Notes: generated from the letters alone by a model not told the origin. Counted from the first letter of the stretch, positions 9,310 through 18,735 are shown. The stretch: DNA of 64,000 nt from Acinetobacter chengduensis (GCF_003664645.1 NZ_RCHC01000001.1:186001-250000); one strand, 5' to 3'. Made by a program: numbers and translations.

Positions 9310-10272
9310 ATGATGAAAAAAATAGCCTTAATCTATATGGGTGGCACCTTTGGCTGTGTTGGTGAACCACTTAGCCCAATGCCAGCAACAGAATTTTTGC
9401 CACAATTACAGCATGTCTTGCCACTTCATTTGCAGGTCGATTGTTTTGTCGCACCTGTCATCCGTGATAGTAGTGCATGCACCGCATCTGACTGGCTGTT
9501 GCTGATCCAGCAGATTCAAAACTTACAACTGCAGCATTATCAACATTTCGTTATTATTCATGGCACAGATACGCTCAGCTATGCCAGTGCAGTCTTGGCT
9601 CGATTTATAGCCCAATCAGCCCATGTGATTTTAACTGGTAGCCAATACCCACTTCTAAACGTCCATGGTAATGATACACGCGAATTTAGCGATGCGATGT
9701 CAAACTTAAATTTTGCTCTAGAGCATGTCATGCAGGTTGAAACTGGGGTCTATTTAGCATTTCATCACAAGCTTATTCATGCTTCCTCAGCCCTTAAAAC
9801 CCATACCACAGAACTCGATGCCTTTAGTGGGTCATTAGTGCCACATGCCAGCCAATCCATGCTTTCTAGTGCCACGATTGTACAAACAGAGCATATTGAA
9901 AAAGCCCGTGCTTTTAACTGCATCAGCCTCATGCTACAACCTATTGGCATCGCACAGCTCGAAGATAACTTAAAGGCGCTATCTGCTCAGGCACCCCAAG
10001 TGCTGATTCTGCAAGGTTTTGGTACAGGAAATATTGCTGTGAATGAGCAAGTAGTTGCTCAAATTCAGTACCTTCAACAGCAAGGCTGTGCAGTGATTCT
10101 GACCACGCAAGTACCTTTTGGAGAAATCGATCAGCGTTATGCAGTGAGTCAGTGGGTGCAAGATGCACATATTCTTGTGAGCAATTGTGCGGGGCATGCA
10201 GATCTATATGCAAAAGTCTTACAAATGTATTTACAATACGACGCCATAGAACAATGGCATGCCCATTGGTAA
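9310..10272 (+). CDS. Asparaginase family protein (L-asparaginase type)
   Basis: A 320-residue amidohydrolase of the bacterial asparaginase/glutaminase family, converting asparagine to aspartate and ammonia. The nucleophile Thr is in YMGGTFG near the N-terminus, and the second motif HGTDTLSYAS is at about 87-97. No signal peptide, so a cytoplasmic type I-like enzyme is likely. The start is uncertain: ATG 9310 and 9313 directly follow the T tract of a terminator with no Shine-Dalgarno, while ATG 9295 lies in the terminator loop. It is followed at 23 bp by truA on the same strand and may be co-transcribed with it. Confidence 0.85.
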   Translation: MMKKIALIYMGGTFGCVGEPLSPMPATEFLPQLQHVLPLHLQVDCFVAPVIRDSSACTASDWLLLIQQIQNLQLQHYQHFVIIHGTDTLSYASAVLARFIAQSAHVILTGSQYPLLNVHGNDTREFSDAMSNLNFALEHVMQVETGVYLAFHHKLIHASSALKTHTTELDAFSGSLVPHASQSMLSSATIVQTEHIEKARAFNCISLMLQPIGIAQLEDNLKALSAQAPQVLILQGFGTGNIAVNEQVVAQIQYLQQQGCAVILTTQVPFGEIDQRYAVSQWVQDAHILVSNCAGHADLYAKVLQMYLQYDAIEQWHAHW

Positions 10273-10295
10273 CATTGATAGAGACTGAGGTGAGT

Positions 10296-11093
10296 ATGCA
10301 ACGTTTTGCAGTGGGAATTGAGTTTAATGGTTCACTATATCGTGGCTGGCAAACTCAACAGGCAGGTGTGATTAGCCTGCAAGAAACCATTGAAAAAGTA
10401 CTCAGCACAGTGGCCAATGAACCTATTTTACTACATGGCGCAGGCCGTACCGATGCAGGTGTACATGCAACCAACATGGTGGCTCATTTTGATACCAATG
10501 CTGTACGTAGCATTCATGGTTGGATTCGTGGCTGTAACAGTCAGTTACCCAAAGATATTTCAATTCAGTGGATTCAAGAAATGGACATGGATTTCCATGC
10601 CCGTTTCAAAGCACAAGCGCGGCGTTATCGCTATGTAGTCTATAACCACTCTGTGCGCCCTGCTCTATTGCATAAATTGGTCACACATATACACGCACCA
10701 CTGAATGTTGAAGCGATGATACAAGCCGCCAGCAAGTTTGAAGGCACACATAATTTTGAAAGCTTTCGCGCAGCTGCCTGCCAATCGAATCAGCCAGTAC
10801 GCACAGTTAGCCATTGCCGTTTAATTCAGCATGGTTGCTATTTAGTTTTAGATATTCAAGCCGATGGCTTCTTGCATCACATGGTGCGCAACATTATGGG
10901 CTGTTTATTAGAAGTCGGCCAAGGCATGTACAGCCTAGAGCATATCGATACGATTTTTGCTGCTGAAGATCGTTCAGCTGCAGGTGTGACGGCTCCACCA
11001 GATGGCCTATATTTTATTCATGCAGACTATCCTGAGCAGTTTCAACTACCCAAAATACCTTTAGGACCACATTGGTTAAATATGCCTGAGTAA
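10296..11093 (+). CDS. truA: tRNA pseudouridine(38-40) synthase TruA
   Basis: A 265-residue pseudouridine synthase acting on positions 38-40 of the tRNA anticodon stem-loop. The catalytic Asp53 lies in GAGRTDAGVHA, and FHARFKAQARRYRYV and DGFLHHMVRNIMG are family signatures. The frame is open further upstream, but ATG 10296 is right: GAGG lies upstream and the protein then starts as expected (MQRFAVGIEFNGS). Length matches E. coli TruA (270). The asd-fimV-truA neighbourhood is common in related bacteria. Confidence 0.96.
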   Translation: MQRFAVGIEFNGSLYRGWQTQQAGVISLQETIEKVLSTVANEPILLHGAGRTDAGVHATNMVAHFDTNAVRSIHGWIRGCNSQLPKDISIQWIQEMDMDFHARFKAQARRYRYVVYNHSVRPALLHKLVTHIHAPLNVEAMIQAASKFEGTHNFESFRAAACQSNQPVRTVSHCRLIQHGCYLVLDIQADGFLHHMVRNIMGCLLEVGQGMYSLEHIDTIFAAEDRSAAGVTAPPDGLYFIHADYPEQFQLPKIPLGPHWLNMPE

Positions 11094-11113
11094 GTTTAGA
11101 TACGCTCTGCTTA

Positions 11114-11165
11114 CTCTCATTGATCAATGAGAGAAACTCTACCCTCCTTGATACACAAAGAGGGT
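11114..11165. repeat. 20-bp perfect palindrome and adjacent hairpin between convergent genes
   Basis: Positions 11114-11133 form a perfect 20-bp palindrome (left half CTCTCATTGA). A second hairpin follows, ACCCTC (11141-11146) with GAGGGT (11160-11165). They lie between truA and the convergent AraC-type gene and probably serve as bidirectional termination, although T tracts are weak. Confidence 0.6.
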
Positions 11166-11178
11166 TTGCGTCAATCTG

Positions 11179-12186
11179 TTAACGTTGCTTACGCTTACGA
11201 TATTCCACTGGCGTTTCATTGGTCCAGCGTTTAAACGCCCGATAAAACGTACTTGGCTCAGAAAAACCTGTTAAATATACAATTCGCTCAACGCTTTCAT
11301 TGGTATTGGCCAGTAACTTTTTAGCCAAGCGACAACGGTAATCCGACAAGATTTGTTGAAAGCTGGTATTGGCCTCGCTCAGCTGAGTCCGTAAACGACG
11401 CGGTGTAATATTTAGCTGTGCCGCTACGGTTTCTAAGGTAGTTTCACCACTTTCTAAAGTTGAACCAATGGCGCGACGTACCTCACCCACTAAATCATAG
11501 CGTGCAAGTTCTTGTAGTTTTTCTATCGCAAGTTGTTCATGTAACTGTAAAAGTTCAGGTTCTGCTTGCCATAATTGATAATCTAAAATTGCAGGGTCAA
11601 AATATAAGCGTGTTTCTTTTTGCCCAAGGCTTACTGGACATTCATACACACGGAAATATTCATCATCTGGCGCGCCCTGACTAAAATTAAAATCGATATA
11701 AATAGGCTGGAAACGCCCTTCGGTAATAAATTTAAAAAAGCGTAATACACCCGACATTGCACATTCAGAAAAATGTCGATTGACAATATTTTCAGCCCAA
11801 GGCTGATGACCATTGGTTAAGTAGCAACGATCATCTTCAATCACCAATTGAGCATGAAAAGCATCACTAATTAAACGTTGATATGCCAATGCGCGCTTTA
11901 AACCTTCACCAAAGTTTTCTGATGAAATAAACAAGTGTTCAATCACCTGTCCACGGTATAAAGGGAGGTGTTCACCCAAATGTAGACCAATATCTGGATC
12001 TTTGCTGACCTCTTCAGCGGCCACCCAAAACGCGTACTGCGCATTTAATGGCGTACGATCATTGGCTTCAACCTGCTTCAGTGCAACACCGGCTTTGGTT
12101 AAAATATCTTCCGTCGGCAAACCAGCACGACGAATCGCTTGGTAGCCCAACCGCAATACTACGGATGCATCAGTTAGCTGACCCAC
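11179..12186 (-). CDS. AraC-family transcriptional regulator
   Basis: A 335-residue regulator. Residues about 20-210 match the arabinose-binding-like sensor domain seen in OruR/ArgR-like AraC proteins, and the C-terminal 100 residues are a two-helix-turn-helix AraC domain (TLETVAAQLNITPRRLRTQL and SVERIVYLTGFSEPSTFYRAF). The start is a GTG at 12186, supported by the strong ribosome site AAGGAAGG 7 bases upstream. No catabolic target is adjacent; it is divergent from infA, so its regulon is unknown. Confidence 0.88.
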   Translation of the reverse strand: MGQLTDASVVLRLGYQAIRRAGLPTEDILTKAGVALKQVEANDRTPLNAQYAFWVAAEEVSKDPDIGLHLGEHLPLYRGQVIEHLFISSENFGEGLKRALAYQRLISDAFHAQLVIEDDRCYLTNGHQPWAENIVNRHFSECAMSGVLRFFKFITEGRFQPIYIDFNFSQGAPDDEYFRVYECPVSLGQKETRLYFDPAILDYQLWQAEPELLQLHEQLAIEKLQELARYDLVGEVRRAIGSTLESGETTLETVAAQLNITPRRLRTQLSEANTSFQQILSDYRCRLAKKLLANTNESVERIVYLTGFSEPSTFYRAFKRWTNETPVEYRKRKQR

Positions 12187-12353
12187 TCAAGAACCTTCCT
12201 TGTATGTACTTCATTTATACTCAAATGCTTAAATTTAGATTAACTGTGATTGACCGAACTGACAACTATTCTACGAACATTTTTGTTGAAAAAGTTTAAC
12301 CGCACTGTTCGCTTATTTTACTTGCATCTGATTATTCTGACGGCCGTTTCATC

Positions 12354-12382
12354 TTGTTTTATGCAAAAAAATTGACTATAAT
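12354..12382 (+). promoter_or_regulatory. Sigma-70 promoter of infA
   Basis: TTGTTT (12354-12359) and a consensus TATAAT (12377-12382) are separated by 17 bases, about 35 bp before the infA start codon. Confidence 0.75.
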
Positions 12383-12416
12383 TTGCGCCTTGCTAATTTA
12401 TTCATTCAGGTAGGCT

Positions 12417-12638
12417 ATGGCCAATAAAGAGGAACTCATCGAGTTCGAAGGCGTTGTCACCGAGACGCTTCCTAATACTATGTTCCGTGTACGTTTAGAA
12501 AACGGTCATGAAGTGATTGCTCACATCTCTGGTAAAATGCGTAAACACTATATTCGTATTTTGACTGGCGACAGTGTTAAAGTAGAAATGACACCTTATG
12601 ATTTGACTAAGGGTCGTATCACTTATCGTGCACGCTAA
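12417..12638 (+). CDS. infA: Translation initiation factor IF-1
   Basis: A 73-residue single OB-fold protein that binds the ribosomal A site during initiation. The sequence ([20 protein letters not shown], then [17 protein letters not shown]) is the canonical IF-1 signature and the length is exact. It has its own consensus promoter and terminator, so it is monocistronic. Confidence 0.98.
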   Translation: MANKEELIEFEGVVTETLPNTMFRVRLENGHEVIAHISGKMRKHYIRILTGDSVKVEMTPYDLTKGRITYRAR

Positions 12639-12655
12639 GTTTTAGCGAAGCAGAA

Positions 12656-12684
12656 AAAGCCACATTGTCATGTGGCTTTTTTTA
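12656..12684 (+). terminator. Rho-independent terminator of infA
   Basis: AAAGCCACA (12656-12664) pairs with TGTGGCTTT (12671-12679), followed by T residues. Confidence 0.92.
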
Positions 12685-12718
12685 TACAAGGGACAGAAGA
12701 GCAACGACTAAAGCAGGC

Positions 12719-13078
12719 TTAATTTAAGGCACTGCTTTTACAGCCAACTGTCTTGCACTCCCGTAAGCGCTCCAGTAGCCAGTGATTGCGCTCCTGTGTC
12801 GTTTCTAGGCGACAATTCACATTGACGCCTGTATCCGTGGTACAGCTTGCATCACGCTCACGAATCCATTGCAGTTGAGAATGCTTTAGCGTAGTTTTTT
12901 GCTTCTCTGATAGCTTCGCCCGTAAAGCTTGATAGTTCTTATTTAAGTCAGCATCTGCACTGGCATAGACTTTATTGGTGCAATAGATATCATCGTAAGT
13001 ATTACGCGCGCTGTTACAATTGTCTGCATTGGCATAGCTACTCAAAAGAAATACACCAAGCCATAAGATTTTTTTCAT
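12719..13078 (-). CDS. LprI-like (DUF1311) secreted protein
   Basis: A 119-residue exported protein with a signal peptide ending in YANA, then a Cys-rich small domain of the lysozyme-inhibitor LprI/DUF1311 type (QLQWIRERDASC and a C-terminal TTQERNHWLLERLREC). Six Cys residues suggest disulfides, consistent with the periplasm. Start: ATG 13078 has GGA at suitable spacing; an ATG three codons upstream (13087) is possible. Lysozyme inhibition is a family possibility only. It converges with infA. Confidence 0.75.
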   Translation of the reverse strand: MKKILWLGVFLLSSYANADNCNSARNTYDDIYCTNKVYASADADLNKNYQALRAKLSEKQKTTLKHSQLQWIRERDASCTTDTGVNVNCRLETTQERNHWLLERLRECKTVGCKSSALN

Positions 13079-13321
13079 TTTATTCATCCAAAATCATTGT
13101 TTTTATCTTATTAAAATTCACCTACACACCATTTAAAATCACTTGTGAGGCACTTGTTAATCTTAAAACAAGCCCACAATACAGCGTAAGCAAAAAATTG
13201 TATCTTCATTCAACTTCAAGCATCTTTGCTCATTAAAAGTTAACCGTTTATCAAATCACTACATAGTTATTGTGTGCAAATCCATACACTGGTTTGTAAT
13301 CACTCAGCATGAGATATGCTT

Positions 13322-13717
13322 ATGAACTTTAAAACAAGCTTGGGCATATATGCGCTAGCCTCTACGTTATTTGGCTGTGCCAGCACCCCTACCATGAATG
13401 CCTTGGAACGAGAAAAATACTTAGCGCAATTTGTTGGTCAAAGCAGTAGCTATATTCAAAGCCATTTAGATTTAGCTAAACTGGGCTATCAAAATGCCAC
13501 CGCCCCAGTCGTACAGCAAAATACTTTAAGTTATACCGTGATTCGGCCTATTAGTATTCCAATCCCGATGGCACAGAACCCAGCCTTAGGCGCAGGTGCG
13601 GGTACAGCAGTTCCTCTGCCAACGCAAAGCTATGATGCCTCGCTACAGTGTGAGATTCGTTTTCAACTGCAAAACCAGATTGCAACTGCTGTACAACTTA
13701 GCGGACGCACCTGCTAA
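13322..13717 (+). CDS. Small lipoprotein, unknown function
   Basis: A 131-residue protein with a short lipoprotein signal (lipobox LFGC at about residues 15-18) and a mature part containing a Pro/Ala/Gly-rich stretch (about 78-105) and two later Cys residues. Start ATG 13322 is chosen over 13316 by the GAG spacing; both give the same lipoprotein. It should be an envelope lipoprotein; I cannot assign a function. A bidirectional terminator follows. Confidence 0.7.
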   Translation: MNFKTSLGIYALASTLFGCASTPTMNALEREKYLAQFVGQSSSYIQSHLDLAKLGYQNATAPVVQQNTLSYTVIRPISIPIPMAQNPALGAGAGTAVPLPTQSYDASLQCEIRFQLQNQIATAVQLSGRTC

Positions 13718-13756
13718 TTGGCATTTAATACTCTTTACCGCTAAATCAGAACCATA

Positions 13757-13785
13757 AAAAAACCGAGTCCATAGACTCGGTTTTT
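13757..13785. terminator. Bidirectional terminator between the lipoprotein gene and leuB
   Basis: AACCGAGTC (13761-13769) pairs with GACTCGGTT (13774-13782), with T tracts on both strands, serving the two convergent genes. Confidence 0.9.
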
Positions 13786-13800
13786 GAAGATCATTTGAAC

Positions 13801-14880
13801 TTAGTTCAATGCGGCAACAACAGCTTGACCCATTTCTACCGTACCCACTTTATTCATACCTTCAGACATAATATCTGCTGTACGTAGGCCTTGATCAAGT
13901 ACGTTACCCACTGCATTTTCAATTGCTTTTGCAGCAGCTTCTTCACGGAATGTATAACGAAGTAACATTGCCACAGACAAAATGGTTGCCAATGGGTTTG
14001 CAATGTTTTGACCTGCGATGTCTGGTGCAGAACCGTGACAAGGTTCGTACATGCCTTTACCGCTTTCATCTAAAGATGCAGATGGTAACATGCCAATAGA
14101 ACCCGTTAACATTGCCGCTTCGTCAGACAAAATGTCACCAAATAAGTTAGACGTTACAATCACGTCAAACTGCTTCGGCGCACGTACCAATTGCATTGCT
14201 GCATTGTCTACATACATGTGTGACAAGTTGATTTCTGGGTATTGCTCTTCTTTTAATGCTGTAACTGTTTGTTTCCAAAGTTCAGTCACTTCAAGTACGT
14301 TTGCTTTATCTACTGAACATACTTTACCACCACGTAAGCCCGCCAATTCAAACGCAACTTTCGCAATACGCTTAATTTCAGATTCAGCATAAACGTCGGT
14401 GTTAAAACCTTGTTTTTCGCCATTTTCAAGCTCACGAATACCACGTGGTTGACCGAAATAAATACCACCTGTTAATTCACGAACAATTAGAATATCTAAA
14501 CCGGCAACAATTTCAGGCTTAAGGCTAGAAGCATCTGCCAATTGCGGATACAAGATCGCTGGGCGCAAGTTTGCAAATAAGTTCAGTTCGCTACGTAGTT
14601 TTAATAAACCACGCTCAGGACGGATTGAACGCTCAATCGTATCCCATTTAGGACCACCCACCGCACCAAGAAGTAAAGCATCTGCTTTTTTCGCTTGTTC
14701 TGAGGTTACATCTGGATAAGGTGAACCATGCGCATCAATTGCTGCACCACCTAATAGACCTTCTTCCCAAGTCAAACCTAAATTGAATTTTTCATTCACT
14801 CGTGTAAGCACTTGTTCTGCAGCTTTTACAATTTCAGGACCAATGCCGTCACCCGGTAAAATCAAGATATGTTTTGACAT
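13801..14880 (-). CDS. leuB: 3-isopropylmalate dehydrogenase
   Basis: A 359-residue NAD-dependent dehydrogenase that oxidatively decarboxylates 3-isopropylmalate in leucine synthesis. Family marks are [15 protein letters not shown] at the N-terminus, the substrate loop [15 protein letters not shown], and the metal/NAD segment [23 protein letters not shown] 14880 has GGA upstream at 7 bases and gives the expected N-terminus; the open frame to 14904 adds eight unlikely residues. It is last in the minus-strand leuC-leuD-lipoprotein-leuB series and ends at the bidirectional terminator. Confidence 0.96.
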   Translation of the reverse strand: MSKHILILPGDGIGPEIVKAAEQVLTRVNEKFNLGLTWEEGLLGGAAIDAHGSPYPDVTSEQAKKADALLLGAVGGPKWDTIERSIRPERGLLKLRSELNLFANLRPAILYPQLADASSLKPEIVAGLDILIVRELTGGIYFGQPRGIRELENGEKQGFNTDVYAESEIKRIAKVAFELAGLRGGKVCSVDKANVLEVTELWKQTVTALKEEQYPEINLSHMYVDNAAMQLVRAPKQFDVIVTSNLFGDILSDEAAMLTGSIGMLPSASLDESGKGMYEPCHGSAPDIAGQNIANPLATILSVAMLLRYTFREEAAAKAIENAVGNVLDQGLRTADIMSEGMNKVGTVEMGQAVVAALN

Positions 14881-14921
14881 GAGTTTTTCCATTTTATGTG
14901 CCAATTAAACTTGGCAAGTGA

Positions 14922-15482
14922 TTACAATTTTTTTTCTACAAACTCGCCTAGGCCCGTTAAAACGTTGTAGGGTTTGCAAAAACGTCGAATAGTTTTTTGT
15001 TCCATTTTTAAATCTACACACAAAGGATCTGGTGCAGAGGCATCTAACAAACTCACTTTGTGTTTGGTTCGATCACGGAACATCGTTAAGGTATAAGCTG
15101 TTTTGGGTTTAAACGTATGAATCACGTGTAAACGTTCAGCTTTATCAGGCGAGATCGGATAAAACCGAACAACCACCTCATGCTGTACAGGAGTCACCGA
15201 AAGATACAGCGCATTTGGCTCTTTCAATGACTTCCCTTGTATACGCACAATCCCCGCCTTTAGCGCCTCACGTTCGAGTTCATTATGTTCTTTCATAATG
15301 AAGGTCTGATCTAAACGCTCAAACTGACAGCTTTCTGTACCTGCACAATAAATATGTGCATTTTTTTGCGTACTTTCAGATTCTTTTATATTTTGAATCT
15401 GTATGACCTTAACGCTTTGGCAAGCGCTCAACGATCCAATCATCGTGAGCCCTACTGCCATTTTTTTAAGCAATTTTCCCAT
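14922..15482 (-). CDS. Lipoprotein of unknown function between leuD and leuB
   Basis: A 186-residue protein with a lipoprotein signal (lipobox LSAC, Cys21) and no further membrane segment. The mature protein has four Cys and a basic C-terminal half. It lies in the leucine operon, 93 bp after leuD and about 40 bp before leuB on the same strand, yet nothing in the sequence suggests a leucine-pathway role. I do not recognise the family; it may be an envelope lipoprotein merely carried in the transcript. Confidence 0.75.
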   Translation of the reverse strand: MGKLLKKMAVGLTMIGSLSACQSVKVIQIQNIKESESTQKNAHIYCAGTESCQFERLDQTFIMKEHNELEREALKAGIVRIQGKSLKEPNALYLSVTPVQHEVVVRFYPISPDKAERLHVIHTFKPKTAYTLTMFRDRTKHKVSLLDASAPDPLCVDLKMEQKTIRRFCKPYNVLTGLGEFVEKKL

Positions 15483-15575
15483 GTCTGAACTCGGTCTAAT
15501 CTGGCATTGTCATATTGTTATGCCTAGATATTAGCAAGAGTTCAGCAGAGTGACTATGTCTTAATCACATCAATT

Positions 15576-16226
15576 TTAAGCTTTTACTTCTGCAAATACC
15601 CATGGGCGCGATGCTTGAGTTTTCGCTTCATAAGCTTTGATATCATCCGACACTTGTAAAGTTAAACCAATGTCATCCAAACCATTCAATAAACAGTGTT
15701 TGCGGAATGGATCTACCTCAAATGCAAATGCTTCACCTGATGGTGTACGTACTTCTTGTGCTTCTAAATCAATGGTTAACTGATAACCTTCAGAAGCGGC
15801 ACATTCTTTAAATAATTGATCAACAATCTCTTCAGATAAGATCACTGGCAACATGCCATTTTTAAAGCTGTTGTTAAAGAAGATGTCTGCATAGCTTGGT
15901 GCAATTACAGTACGAAAACCATATTCTTCTAATGCCCAAGGTGCATGCTCACGGCTCGAACCACAACCAAAGTTCGCACGTGAGATTAAGATTGAAGCAC
16001 CTTGATAACGTGGTTTGTTCAATTCAAAATCAGGGTTAAGTGGACGCTTTGAAATGTCTTGACCCAAATAACCTTCATCCAAATAGCGCAATTCATCAAA
16101 TAAGTTTGCACCAAAGCCAGTACGCTTAATCGATTTTAAAAACTGTTTTGGAATGATTAAGTCTGTATCAACATTGGCACGGTCTAAGGGTGCAACGATA
16201 CCTTGTTCAACGGTATATTTTTTCAT
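15576..16226 (-). CDS. leuD: 3-isopropylmalate dehydratase small subunit
   Basis: A 216-residue swivel subunit that pairs with LeuC to isomerise 2- to 3-isopropylmalate. Signatures are [20 protein letters not shown] near the N-terminus and [15 protein letters not shown] in the middle. Length fits the family (about 200-215). Co-directional with leuC, from which it is separated by a repeat-rich 100-bp gap. Confidence 0.96.
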   Translation of the reverse strand: MKKYTVEQGIVAPLDRANVDTDLIIPKQFLKSIKRTGFGANLFDELRYLDEGYLGQDISKRPLNPDFELNKPRYQGASILISRANFGCGSSREHAPWALEEYGFRTVIAPSYADIFFNNSFKNGMLPVILSEEIVDQLFKECAASEGYQLTIDLEAQEVRTPSGEAFAFEVDPFRKHCLLNGLDDIGLTLQVSDDIKAYEAKTQASRPWVFAEVKA

Positions 16227-16250
16227 GTTTCTTTCTCACTGAATCCGTAA

Positions 16251-16320
16251 CCTCTCCCTAACCCTCTCCTAAAATGAGAGGGAACTCCTTCTCCATCAGG
16301 GAGAAGATCGGGATGAGGGC
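16251..16320. repeat. REP-like repeat with two hairpins between leuC and leuD
   Basis: CCCTCTC (16262-16268) pairs with GAGAGGG (16276-16282), and CTTCTCC (16288-16294) pairs with GGAGAAG (16300-16306), ending GATGAGGGC. The alternating CCCTCTCC/GAGAGGG style is that of dispersed intergenic palindromes in gammaproteobacteria. It splits leuC from leuD and may stabilise or modulate the downstream mRNA. Confidence 0.6.
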
Positions 16321-16326
16321 TTAAAC

Positions 16327-17775
16327 TTAGAACGAACGTACGTCAACAAAATGACCTGCAATTGCAGCAGCCGCCGCCATTGCTGGACTCACCAAATGTG
16401 TACGACCGCCATTACCTTGACGGCCTTCAAAGTTACGGTTCGACGTTGAAGCACAATGCTCGCCAGGTTGTAACTTATCAGCATTCATAGCTAAGCACAT
16501 TGAACAACCCGGCTCACGCCATTCAAAGCCCGCCTCGATTAAGATTTTGTCTAAACCTTCGGCCTCTGCTTGTGCTTTCACTAAACCAGAACCCGGAACA
16601 ACCATCGCTTGCTTAATACTTGAAGCAACTTTTTTACCTTTAGCCACTTCAGCTGCTGCACGAATATCTTCAATACGTGAGTTAGTGCAAGAGCCAATGA
16701 ATACGCGGTCTAATTGAATATCAGACAATGCTTGACCTGCATTTAACCCCATGTAGCTATAAGCACGTGTCCAGTCGTTACGCTGAACGTCATCTTTGGC
16801 TTGTTCTAAGGTTGGTACCGCTTGAGAGACTGGAATCACCATCTCAGGAGAAGTTCCCCAAGATACTTGTGGCTCAATCTCTTCACCTTGTAATACAACC
16901 ACTGTATCGAAATGTGCGCCTTCATCAGAAACTAAGGTATTCCAATACTCAACAGCTACATCCCACTGCTCGCCTTTTGGTGCGTATGGACGATCTTTGA
17001 CGTATGCAATAGTTTTGTCATCGACAGCGACCATACCCACACGAGCACCGCCTTCAATCGCCATATTACATACTGTCATACGGCCTTCAATCGACATATC
17101 ACGGAATACTTGACCACCGAATTCAATCGCGTGACCCGTACCGCCAGCAGTACCAATTTTACCAATAATCGCTAAAACGACATCTTTAGGTGTTACGCCT
17201 TGACCTAATTTTCCATCAACGCGCACCAACATGTTTTTCATTTTCTTTTGAACTAAGCACTGGGTTGCCAATACATGTTCAACTTCAGACGTACCAATAC
17301 CATGTGCTAAACAACCAAAAGCACCATGCGTTGCTGTATGTGAGTCACCACACACCACCGTCATACCAGGCAAAGTTAAACCTTGCTCAGGCCCGACCAC
17401 ATGGGCAATCCCTTGACGCACGTCATTAATGTCGAATTGCGCAACATTAAAGGTTTTACAATTGTCATCTAAAGTTTGTACTTGAATACGTGAAGTATCA
17501 TCTTCAATACCTGCAATACCTTCAGAACGTTCTTTACTTGATGTTGGAACGTTATGGTCCGGTGTTGCAATATTTGCACTTAAACGCCAAGGACTACGAC
17601 CCGCAAGTTGTAAACCTTCAAAAGCTTGTGGAGATGTTACTTCGTGCAATAAATGACGATCGATATACAGTAATGAAGAGCCATCATCACGTTGTTTTAC
17701 TAAATGGTCATCCCATAATTTGTCATACAAAGTTTTTTTTGTTTGGGTTTCTGCTTTTTGGGTTTCGCCTGCCAT
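16327..17775 (-). CDS. leuC: 3-isopropylmalate dehydratase large subunit
   Basis: A 482-residue aconitase-family protein carrying the [4Fe-4S] cluster that works with LeuD. Cluster Cys are visible in FIGSCTNSR and in [24 protein letters not shown] is another family signature. Start ATG 17775 has GGAG 9 bases upstream; a GTG five codons earlier is less likely. It is first in the leu series, with a promoter about 45 bp upstream. Confidence 0.96.
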   Translation of the reverse strand: MAGETQKAETQTKKTLYDKLWDDHLVKQRDDGSSLLYIDRHLLHEVTSPQAFEGLQLAGRSPWRLSANIATPDHNVPTSSKERSEGIAGIEDDTSRIQVQTLDDNCKTFNVAQFDINDVRQGIAHVVGPEQGLTLPGMTVVCGDSHTATHGAFGCLAHGIGTSEVEHVLATQCLVQKKMKNMLVRVDGKLGQGVTPKDVVLAIIGKIGTAGGTGHAIEFGGQVFRDMSIEGRMTVCNMAIEGGARVGMVAVDDKTIAYVKDRPYAPKGEQWDVAVEYWNTLVSDEGAHFDTVVVLQGEEIEPQVSWGTSPEMVIPVSQAVPTLEQAKDDVQRNDWTRAYSYMGLNAGQALSDIQLDRVFIGSCTNSRIEDIRAAAEVAKGKKVASSIKQAMVVPGSGLVKAQAEAEGLDKILIEAGFEWREPGCSMCLAMNADKLQPGEHCASTSNRNFEGRQGNGGRTHLVSPAMAAAAAIAGHFVDVRSF

Positions 17776-17820
17776 GTCGATGTGCTCCACTGGACTGGGT
17801 AAATTCTTTCATTAACTTCG

Positions 17821-17849
17821 ATTATAACCACGTAATCACATAAATCTAA
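17821..17849 (-). promoter_or_regulatory. Predicted promoter of leuC
   Basis: On the minus strand, TTAGAT (17844-17849) and consensus TATAAT (17821-17826) are 17 bases apart. The leader to the start codon would be only about 40 nt, leaving no room for a classical leucine attenuator. Confidence 0.6.
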
Positions 17850-18404
17850 TTTATCATTTTTATTAGTTTAAAAACTTTTCGGAATTAATTTATAACTATT
17901 TCAACTCTGAAATACCTTGTCTAATCTCTCATCAAATCTAGTCGATTTTTTCAGCAAATTGAGACGTAGATTCAAGCCTAGCAAGAGTTTTCACTAGCAT
18001 TGTTTCTTTCTGATCCAATCTTAAAATGGTGAATTAATCACTATTTCTATTTAATTTTCATAGATACCAATACTGTGCATATCACGCTTATTTTCACACA
18101 CTGGATTATAGGTCAAATGAAACCGAACTTTAGTGCGAATATCAGTCACTCACCATCCAGTATTGACTAAAAATAAGAATATTCCGAAGCCATGATTCCC
18201 GCCTTTACAGCATAAAAAAATTCCCGAAAAAAGGAAGGATTAGATCGCGCTGAAATAAATTCTCGGGAGCAACGAATATATGACGCCGTCATAGTCTGAA
18301 CGTTTTCATATCGCCAGTTATCCACTGCCTTCGATCAATAACTGCTATTTGAGTCTTAATTGACAGCTTAAGATTTATTCAATGGTTATTATTCATAAAT
18401 TCGC
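17850..18404. other. AT-rich intergenic region with scattered inverted repeats
   Basis: No gene is visible. Inverted repeats include ACTGGAT/ATCCAGT around 18100 and 18155, TCCCGA/TCGGGA around 18222-18267, and ATGACG-C-CGTCAT at 18280-18292. Whether these belong to an unannotated RNA, an operator or a decayed gene is unclear. Confidence 0.35.
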
Positions 18405-18434
18405 TTAGACTTTTCAAATGATAATAGTTATTAT
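18405..18434 (+). promoter_or_regulatory. Predicted promoter with overlapping Fur-box-like site
   Basis: TTAGAC (18405-18410) and TATTAT (18429-18434), 18 bases apart, look like a sigma-70 promoter. A 7-1-7 element at 18419-18433 (TGATAAT-A-GTTATTA) matches the Fur 7-1-7 palindrome (TGATAAT-n-ATTATCA) at 12 of 14 positions and overlaps the -10, where a repressor would block transcription. Confidence 0.45.
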
Positions 18435-18480
18435 TTACAAATAGAGACCTAAACCGATTTATTTTTAGAGGAACAGCACC

Positions 18481-18717
18481 ATGGCACACATTCAAAACTT
18501 CGTCGCTAGTAATCGACGCATGTTCAAAAAAACCTTGAGTTACTACATTATGCACATTACGGTGGCTATGCTTGTTGGCTATTTTGTTACTGGTAGTTTA
18601 ACTATGGCAATTGCTTTGAGTCTACTCGAACCCACTGTTCAAGCATTTGCTTTCTTCTTCCACGAAAAATTCTGGGAACGCAATAACATACCAGAGAGTA
18701 AAAAAATGTCAGTTTAA
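18481..18717 (+). CDS. DUF2061 small membrane protein
   Basis: A 78-residue protein with two hydrophobic segments (about 20-38 and 43-61), the second containing SLLEPTVQAFAFFFHEKFWE, which is typical of the DUF2061 family. Strong ribosome site AGAGGA 8 bases upstream. Function unknown; the Fur-like site over its promoter hints at iron-linked control. A UUCG-loop terminator follows. Confidence 0.8.
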   Translation: MAHIQNFVASNRRMFKKTLSYYIMHITVAMLVGYFVTGSLTMAIALSLLEPTVQAFAFFFHEKFWERNNIPESKKMSV

Positions 18718-18735
18718 GTTTTCTGCTGTTTCTCT

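Noticed and set aside
17776..17820. Leucine attenuator leader before leuC
   Set aside because: The predicted leader is only about 40 nt and has no Leu-rich peptide or terminator.
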